Source: Thermoplasmata archaeon
Lineage (GTDB): Archaea; Thermoplasmatota; E2; DHVEG-1
Length of the DNA: 9,645 bases
Assembly (NCBI GenBank): GCA_003649715.1
Contig: QMSS01000049.1
Location: 1 to 9,645, forward strand
Direction: 5' to 3'
Of this stretch, positions 6,226 to 9,645 are shown piece after piece; positions within the stretch are counted from its first letter, which is position 1; every line of letters begins with the position of its first letter. The translations under genes and the position numbers were made by a program. The notes under the pieces were generated by a model. That model did no database searches. It saw only the letters and a list, made by a program, of their open reading frames with translations, and was not told the DNA's origin.

Positions 6226-8439
6226 ATGAGAGAGAAGGAGGTTATATTGAAGGTATCAGAGGCTTTTCAGCAGGATGTTGGGTATGGTAGAGCACGTATT
6301 GATAGTCAAACTAGGGTTGATCTTGATTTGTCCATCGGTGATGTAATCGAGATTGAAGGGACAAAGACCACTGCTGCTGTTGTATGGCGTGCACATCCAT
6401 CGGATGAGGGAAAGAAGATAATACGTATTGATAATCTTACCAGAAAAAATGCGGGAACAGGACTTGGGGATAGAGTTAAGGTTAGACGTGCCGATGTGAA
6501 GGAGGCCAGAGAGGTGGTTTTAGCTCCCCTCATCTCCGAGGGGCAGCAGATACAATTTGGCACTGGCATAGAAATAATTATAAAAAAAGGTTTGTTGAAA
6601 AGACCCCTGACAAAAGGGGATACGGTTATAGTTCCAGGTATTGCGTTGTTTGGGAGCGCCCTCCCGTTTGTCATTGTTGATACAAAGCCTCATGGTATTG
6701 TCTCAATAAGTGAAGTGACATATTTACATGTCAAAGAGGAGGCTGCCAGGGTCCCTGAGGTAGAGGGCCCAAGGGTTAGCTATGAGGACATAGGCGGTCT
6801 ACATGATGAGATTCTACGTGTCAGGGAGATGATAGAGCTTCCATTGAAGCACCCTGAACTTTTCGATAGGCTGGGTATAGACCCACCAAAGGGGGTGCTG
6901 CTCTATGGACCACCAGGTACTGGTAAGACTCTTATCGCAAAGGCAGTAGCAAATGAGTCAGGCGCAAGTTTCTACACTATAAATGGTCCCGAGATCATGA
7001 GTAAATTTTATGGACAGAGCGAGGAAAATCTAAGGAAAATATTTGAAGAAGCAGAAAAAAATGCTCCGTCCATTATATTTATCGATGAAATAGATGCGAT
7101 AGCCCCAAAACGAAGCGAGGTACATGGCGAGGTTGAAAGACGTGTTGTGTCTCAGCTTCTAACACTGATGGATGGACTGAAAGGAAGAGGAAAAGTCATT
7201 GTTATAGGTGCCACAAACATTCCTGACTCACTTGACCCCGCACTGAGAAGACCCGGGCGATTCGATAGAGAAATAAGAATAGACGTACCAGATAGAGATG
7301 GCAGGAAGGAAATACTGCAGATACACACACGCGGCATGCCTAAAAGTGAGGATTGTAATCTAGATGAGCTAGCAGATATAACCTATGGGTTTGTCGGAGC
7401 AGATCTAGCTGCCTTAGCCCGGGAAGCAGCAATGAATGCACTTCGTAGATATCTACCAGAGATAGATCTAGAAAAACCCATCCCAGTTGAAATACTTGAA
7501 AAAATGGAGGTGACAATGAAGGATTTCAAAAATGCGCTACGTGGAATAGAACCATCGGCTATGAGAGAATTTCTTGTAGAAATCCCCAAAGTAACATGGG
7601 ATGATATAGGAGGATTAGAAGAAGTAAAACAGCAACTACGAGAAGCAGTTGAATGGCCACTAACAAAACCCGAGGTTTTCAAAAGACTAGGCATAAACGC
7701 GCCAAAAGGAATACTACTCTATGGACCACCAGGAACAGGAAAAACACTGCTGGCCAAGGCAGTAGCAAATGAATCACAAGCAAACTTTATTTCAATAAAA
7801 GGACCAGAAGTACTAAGCAAATGGGTAGGAGAAAGTGAAAAAGCAGTACGTGAACTATTCAAAAAAGCAAGACAGGTAGCACCAACCATAGTATTCCTCG
7901 ATGAAATCGACTCCATAGCACCAAGAAGAGGAACATACACTGGATCACATGTTACAGACAGCGTTGTAAACCAGTTGCTAACGAGTGTAGATGGATTAGA
8001 AAGCATGTCTGGAGTAGTTGTCATAGGCGCCACAAACCGACCAGATATCATCGATCCCGGGCTGCTAAGACCTGGTCGGTTCGACAGACTGATACTAATA
8101 AAAGCTCCAGATAAAAAAGCACGTTTAGAAATACTAAAAATACATACTAAAAACATGCCCTTAGCAGATGATGTAGATTTAGAAGAAATAGCAAACATCA
8201 CCGATGGATATTCAGGAGCAGATCTAGAAGCGCTATGCCGAGAAGCAGCAATGATTGCAGTGAGAAAAAACATAAAAGCTGAAAAAGTAGAGAAAAAACA
8301 TTTCGATGAAGCAATGAAAAACATACGTGCTTCCATCACACCAGACATAATCAAGTTCTATGACAGAATATCAGAAGAACTAGGCAGTGGAATATCAGCC
8401 AAAAAAGATAAAAGAGAAAGAGACATACCATATATATAG
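6226..8439 (+). CDS. cdc48: Cdc48/VAT-type tandem AAA+ ATPase
   Basis: A hexameric unfoldase that uses ATP to pull substrates from complexes and pass them to the proteasome. From ATG 6226 it has 737 residues, the normal archaeal length. The N-domain (about 1-180) starts with the family sequence KEVILKVSEAFQQDVGYGRA. D1 has Walker A GPPGTGKT at 228-235 (K234), pore loop K260-F261-Y262-G263, Walker B D287-E288, sensor N331 and arginine fingers R342/R345. D2 has Walker A 500-507 (K506), pore loop W533-V534, Walker B D559-E560 and arginine fingers R615/R618. All catalytic residues are intact. The C-terminal tail is short and basic with a terminal ERDIPYI, a possible hydrophobic-aromatic end for proteasome docking. 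GGGGAT lies 5 bases before the ATG. The open frame to 6028 is rejected as an N-terminal extension. Codon use shifts from G/T-ending to A-ending along the gene. A PRC-barrel gene follows at 31 bases. Confidence 0.95.
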   Translation: MREKEVILKVSEAFQQDVGYGRARIDSQTRVDLDLSIGDVIEIEGTKTTAAVVWRAHPSDEGKKIIRIDNLTRKNAGTGLGDRVKVRRADVKEAREVVLAPLISEGQQIQFGTGIEIIIKKGLLKRPLTKGDTVIVPGIALFGSALPFVIVDTKPHGIVSISEVTYLHVKEEAARVPEVEGPRVSYEDIGGLHDEILRVREMIELPLKHPELFDRLGIDPPKGVLLYGPPGTGKTLIAKAVANESGASFYTINGPEIMSKFYGQSEENLRKIFEEAEKNAPSIIFIDEIDAIAPKRSEVHGEVERRVVSQLLTLMDGLKGRGKVIVIGATNIPDSLDPALRRPGRFDREIRIDVPDRDGRKEILQIHTRGMPKSEDCNLDELADITYGFVGADLAALAREAAMNALRRYLPEIDLEKPIPVEILEKMEVTMKDFKNALRGIEPSAMREFLVEIPKVTWDDIGGLEEVKQQLREAVEWPLTKPEVFKRLGINAPKGILLYGPPGTGKTLLAKAVANESQANFISIKGPEVLSKWVGESEKAVRELFKKARQVAPTIVFLDEIDSIAPRRGTYTGSHVTDSVVNQLLTSVDGLESMSGVVVIGATNRPDIIDPGLLRPGRFDRLILIKAPDKKARLEILKIHTKNMPLADDVDLEEIANITDGYSGADLEALCREAAMIAVRKNIKAEKVEKKHFDEAMKNIRASITPDIIKFYDRISEELGSGISAKKDKRERDIPYI

Positions 8440-8454
8440 GATAAATATAATAAG

Positions 8455-8460
8455 AGGAGG
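8455..8460 (+). promoter_or_regulatory. Strong Shine-Dalgarno for the PRC-barrel gene
   Basis: AGGAGG inside GAGGAGGG lies 10 bases before ATG 8471. It is much stronger than the ribosome sites of cdc48 or ppsA, suggesting efficient independent initiation on a shared transcript. TATATATA (8431-8438) overlaps the cdc48 stop and could be a separate promoter. Confidence 0.55.
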
Positions 8461-8470
8461 GAAAAAATAG

Positions 8471-8707
8471 ATGAAGTTACTTGAAAACGAACTTAGAGGA
8501 AAAACAGTGATGAGCGAAGAAGGGATATATCTTGGTATTCTAAGAAACTCATTGGTAGACGAAAAAACAGGAAAACTAGTACAAATTCTGGTAGAACCGT
8601 CAGATGATATAGACCCAAGATTATATCACTTAGATGAAATGGGGCATCTTGTTTTTCCATTCGACTCAATAAAATCAGTAAAAGATGTCGTGATAGTCGG
8701 AAATTAA
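8471..8707 (+). CDS. PRC-barrel domain protein
   Basis: A 78-residue single-domain protein. Its order of motifs, LLENELRGKTVMSEEGIYLG, then NSLVDEKTGKLVQILVEP, then GHLVFPFDSIKSVKDVVIV, is the small beta-barrel of the PRC family: G-K-x-V, a D/E-G-x-x-L-G turn, a D-x-x-T-G-x-x hairpin, then a closing P-F-x-x-I-x-x-V strand. Free-standing PRC-barrel proteins in archaea include the FtsZ-ring partners CdpB1/CdpB2 of haloarchaea. This protein has the same size class, but orthology is inferred, not shown. No membrane segment is present. It is probably co-transcribed with cdc48 (31-base gap) and lies directly beside the putative replication origin. Confidence 0.8.
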   Translation: MKLLENELRGKTVMSEEGIYLGILRNSLVDEKTGKLVQILVEPSDDIDPRLYHLDEMGHLVFPFDSIKSVKDVVIVGN

Positions 8708-8745
8708 AAGAAAAGCAAAACTAAAGACAAACTATATACAGCAAA

Positions 8746-8797
8746 ATAGCTATCATAGCTATCTATTATTCTTTAATAATGCTTTTTAATTTTTCCA
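8746..8797 (+). terminator. Tandem hairpins with T-runs ending the cdc48-PRC unit
   Basis: A perfect 7-bp hairpin ATAGCTA-tca-TAGCTAT (8746-8762) is followed by a second perfect hairpin ATTATT-cttt-AATAAT (8765-8780), then GCTTTTTAATTTTTCC with two T5 runs. This is a credible archaeal terminator 39 bases past the PRC-barrel stop. Confidence 0.6.
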
Positions 8798-8836
8798 CTT
8801 CTTAGGTCCTAGGCTCTTATGAATTGAAAAAAGGGA

Positions 8837-8860
8837 CACCCCTCTATTTCCACTGGAGAA
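8837..8860 (-). promoter_or_regulatory. Origin recognition box (ORB1), dyad plus G-string
   Basis: The minus strand reads CTCCAGTGGAAATAGAGGGG, with the flanks TT before and TG after. This has the imperfect dyad TCCAGTGGA followed by an offset GGGG, the arrangement of the archaeal ORB bound by Orc1/Cdc6. The dyad and the G-string have the expected spacing. The G-string points left, towards the PRC-barrel gene. Confidence 0.75.
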
Positions 8861-8943
8861 TCAGTATCTCCTATTAGTATAGTAGAAGAATATATTAATT
8901 TTGATAGAACAATAGCTGCTGTACCCATGTATATATGAATCAG

Positions 8944-8968
8944 GAGATATTTGAATATCTCGATTTTT
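8944..8968 (+). repeat. Perfect 8-bp hairpin followed by T5
   Basis: GAGATATT (8944-8951) and AATATCTC (8954-8961) form a perfect inverted repeat with a 2-base centre, followed by GATTTTT. It could be a terminator for a transcript crossing the origin, or a cruciform at the edge of the AT-rich block. I see no clear RNA gene upstream of it. Confidence 0.45.
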
Positions 8969-9015
8969 AAAATTATAAATATAAAAAAATTTAAGAATCA
9001 AATTGAATAAAATTT
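8963..9015. other. Candidate DNA unwinding element
   Basis: Only 3 of 53 bases are G or C. The block is built of A- and T-runs (TTTTTAAAATTATAAATATAAAAA) and lies between ORB1 and the right-hand ORB-like pair, where duplex opening would be expected. The rest of the window is AT-rich too, but I saw no other stretch this long and this extreme. Confidence 0.55.
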
Positions 9016-9086
9016 GTGACTATAAATACTATCCTAATATAAGCTCAAAGAAACTAGAAAAAATAATGAAAAAGAAAATATCCTTA

Positions 9087-9138
9087 TTATTTATTAGTCG
9101 TCTATTTTATTTATTAGTCTAGTCATTACTCATTAGTC
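9087..9138 (+). repeat. Origin direct repeat, three copies at about 20-bp spacing
   Basis: TTATTTATTAGTC occurs perfectly at 9087-9099 and 9107-9119 (20-bp period). A shorter third copy, CATTAGTC, lies at 9131-9138, its ATTAGTC core 19-20 bp on. Two-turn spacing would place the copies on one face of the helix, as for iteron-like protein sites. No such repeat is known to me from archaeal origins. Confidence 0.6.
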
Positions 9139-9212
9139 TTCGGATCTCTGGTCGTCGTCTCTCATCTCTCTTCCGCTCGCTCTACTCTGTCTACTCTGAC
9201 TTCTTATAATAC
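9139..9212 (+). repeat. Pyrimidine-rich tract with tandem 9-bp repeat
   Basis: The + strand is dominated by C and T (TCTCTCATCTCTCTTCCGCTC and on), with a perfect tandem TCTACTCTG at 9181-9189 and 9190-9198. It contrasts sharply with the A-rich sequence on both sides. No open reading frame explains it; the minus strand gives only a 10-codon frame. Confidence 0.5.
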
Positions 9213-9289
9213 TTCTAACTCTAATATAAAAACAAGAATAATTATAGTAAATATAGTGGAATAACAGGATCTAAAACAAACAATCAATT

Positions 9290-9350
9290 CCACAGGAAAT
9301 AATCCCCCCTCCCTCTCCCATATGTGTAGTATGTGTATGTTCTCCTGTGG
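9290..9350. promoter_or_regulatory. Inverted pair of ORB-like cores (ORB2/ORB3)
   Basis: CCACAGGA (9290-9297, within TTCCACAGGAAAT) is matched by its perfect complement TCCTGTGG (9343-9350, within TTCTCCTGTGG), separated by 45 bases. TTCTCCTGTGG differs from the TTCTCCAGTGG of ORB1 at one base. The CCACAGGAAA form is like the ORB cores I recall from Aeropyrum. The G-string for this pair is only the C-run between them, so they are less canonical than ORB1. Confidence 0.55.
9304..9319 (-). other. G-rich tract between the inverted ORB-like cores
   Basis: The minus strand reads GGGAGAGGGAGGGGGG, a 16-base pure purine run. It could serve as the shared G-string of the flanking ORB-like cores. It has enough G-tracts for a two-tier quadruplex, but not clearly for a three-tier one. 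Confidence 0.45.
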
Positions 9351-9385
9351 TTGGTATTAGTGTGGTTTTCCTGCGAGCTGCGAGC
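9321..9385 (+). repeat. Short tandem repeats right of the ORB pair
   Basis: TATGTGTA occurs at 9321-9328 and 9330-9337 (9-bp period), and TGCGAGC at 9372-9378 and 9379-9385 (7-bp period). Both are perfect two-copy repeats. With the 9-bp repeat at 9181-9198 they show that this noncoding region has accumulated small duplications. Confidence 0.5.
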
Positions 9386-9513
9386 TATGAAATCTATAAT
9401 AAAGTCATCTTTATGCTTTATGAATTAAGGAATTGAAGCGACGGTTCAAATCTAACCATAACCAGACTAACCAAATCTGATGGATTGCCAATGTATTAAT
9501 GTTTCATAAAATT

Positions 9514-9520
9514 TTTTATA
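9514..9520 (+). promoter_or_regulatory. TATA box of the Orc1/Cdc6-like gene
   Basis: TTTTATA sits in the palindromic context ATAAAATTTTTTAT (9506-9519). Transcription would begin near 9542, giving a very short leader that carries the GGGAGGAG Shine-Dalgarno at 9543-9550. Confidence 0.5.
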
Positions 9521-9557
9521 CTAAAATCATTTACTAAAAACTGGGAGGAGTTGTTTT

Positions 9558-9645
9558 ACGGAAACAGAACATACAGGTAGGGACATATTTGGCAGACTGT
9601 TACAATCCGAAGGATTATTTGTTAATAGAGAAGTGATGAGACCCA
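9558..9645 (+). CDS. Orc1/Cdc6 replication initiator, N-terminus only (partial)
   Basis: The frame is open from 9525 to the window end. Its C-terminal visible part, DIFGRLLQSEGLFVNREVMR followed by P, resembles the start of archaeal Orc1/Cdc6 proteins, which carry an IF-K-(D/N)-(R/E)-(E/S)-V-L-R/S segment just before the Y-x-P-x-x-L-P-H-R-x-x-x-I motif. Orc1/Cdc6 is the AAA+ initiator that binds ORBs and loads the MCM helicase. There is no ATG, GTG or TTG in frame before this segment; the first (GTG 9633, ATG 9636) fall inside it. The position expected from the Shine-Dalgarno GGAGG (9544-9548) is ACG at 9558, which would give (M)ETEHTGRDIF. The AAA+ domain lies beyond the window, so the assignment rests on about 20 residues plus the ORB context. 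Confidence 0.6.

Larger units (their letters stand above)
8798..9557. other. Putative chromosomal replication origin (oriC)
   Basis: There is no convincing gene in these 760 bases. They lie directly upstream of an Orc1/Cdc6-like reading frame, the usual place for an archaeal oriC. They contain a good ORB (8837-8860), an inverted pair of ORB-like cores (9290-9350), a 94% A+T block (8963-9015), direct repeats (9087-9138), a pyrimidine tract (9139-9212) and short tandem repeats. Combining initiator gene, ORBs and an AT-rich unwinding block is the known euryarchaeal layout. The origin call is an inference from this set of signals. Confidence 0.75.

Noticed and set aside
9087..9138. CRISPR array
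   Set aside because: The repeats are 13 bp or less with about 7-bp gaps, far from CRISPR dimensions, and no cas gene is nearby.
9399..9414. ATAAAG-tcat-CTTTAT hairpin as a terminator
   Set aside because: There is no gene upstream to terminate and no clean T-run after it; a 6-bp AT-rich inverted repeat is expected by chance here.
9440..9480. tRNA-like T-arm (GGTTCAAATCTAACC)
   Set aside because: The 5-bp stem does not pair around TTCAAAT, and no acceptor, D or anticodon arm can be drawn with the flanking sequence.
9538..9636. + frame ending VGTYLADCYNPKDYLLIEK
   Set aside because: It has no start codon and overlaps the frame with the Orc1-like segment, which fits both the family and the Shine-Dalgarno.

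Overview
The window looks like chromosomal DNA of an AT-rich euryarchaeon. The evidence is a VAT/Cdc48-type tandem AAA+ ATPase, an archaeal DUF2240 protein, a short HisA/HisF-related protein, a COG1784-type TctA-like membrane protein, a small archaeal PRC-barrel protein, BRE/TATA-type promoters, mixed strong and weak Shine-Dalgarno sites, and an Orc1/Cdc6-like N-terminus at the right edge. Gene content and base composition would fit a Thermoplasmata-like or another uncultured euryarchaeal lineage, but I cannot fix the taxon.

Layout, left to right. Positions 1-132 hold what may be a frameshifted 3' remnant of an upstream gene. The gene for phosphoenolpyruvate synthase (ppsA, +, 254-2674) follows and ends before a candidate hairpin/oligo-T terminator at 2719-2739. 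A two-gene + unit comes next: a short HisA/HisF-like TIM-barrel protein (2778-3365) and a DUF2240 protein (3389-3889). The DUF2240 gene converges on, and overlaps by 8 bp, a minus-strand pair: a membrane-anchored protein with two OB-fold-like repeats (5918-5280), then a TctA/DUF112-like permease (5237-3882). A 307-bp divergent control region separates this pair from cdc48 (+, 6226-8439). A 78-aa PRC-barrel gene (8471-8707) follows cdc48 at 31 bp and ends at tandem hairpins with T-runs.

The most interesting part is the roughly 0.8-kb gene-free stretch 8708-9557. Its right end carries a TATA box, a strong Shine-Dalgarno and an open frame whose residues resemble the conserved N-terminus of Orc1/Cdc6 initiators. 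Inside it are a close match to the archaeal origin recognition box (ORB: dyad plus G-string) at 8837-8860, an inverted pair of CCACAGGA ORB-like cores at 9290-9350, a 94% A+T candidate unwinding element (8963-9015), a three-copy ATTAGTC repeat and a pyrimidine tract. I read this as a chromosomal replication origin (oriC) next to its initiator gene. The expected start codon of the initiator reads ACG, which is either a rare non-ATG start or a local sequence error.

The broader composition agrees with an origin near 9.0 kb. Left of it the + strand would be the lagging strand, and over much of the window it favours A and C at codon third positions while minus-strand genes favour G and T. Two long + genes (ppsA and cdc48) depart from this: each starts with G/T-ending codons and switches to A/C-ending codons in its second half.
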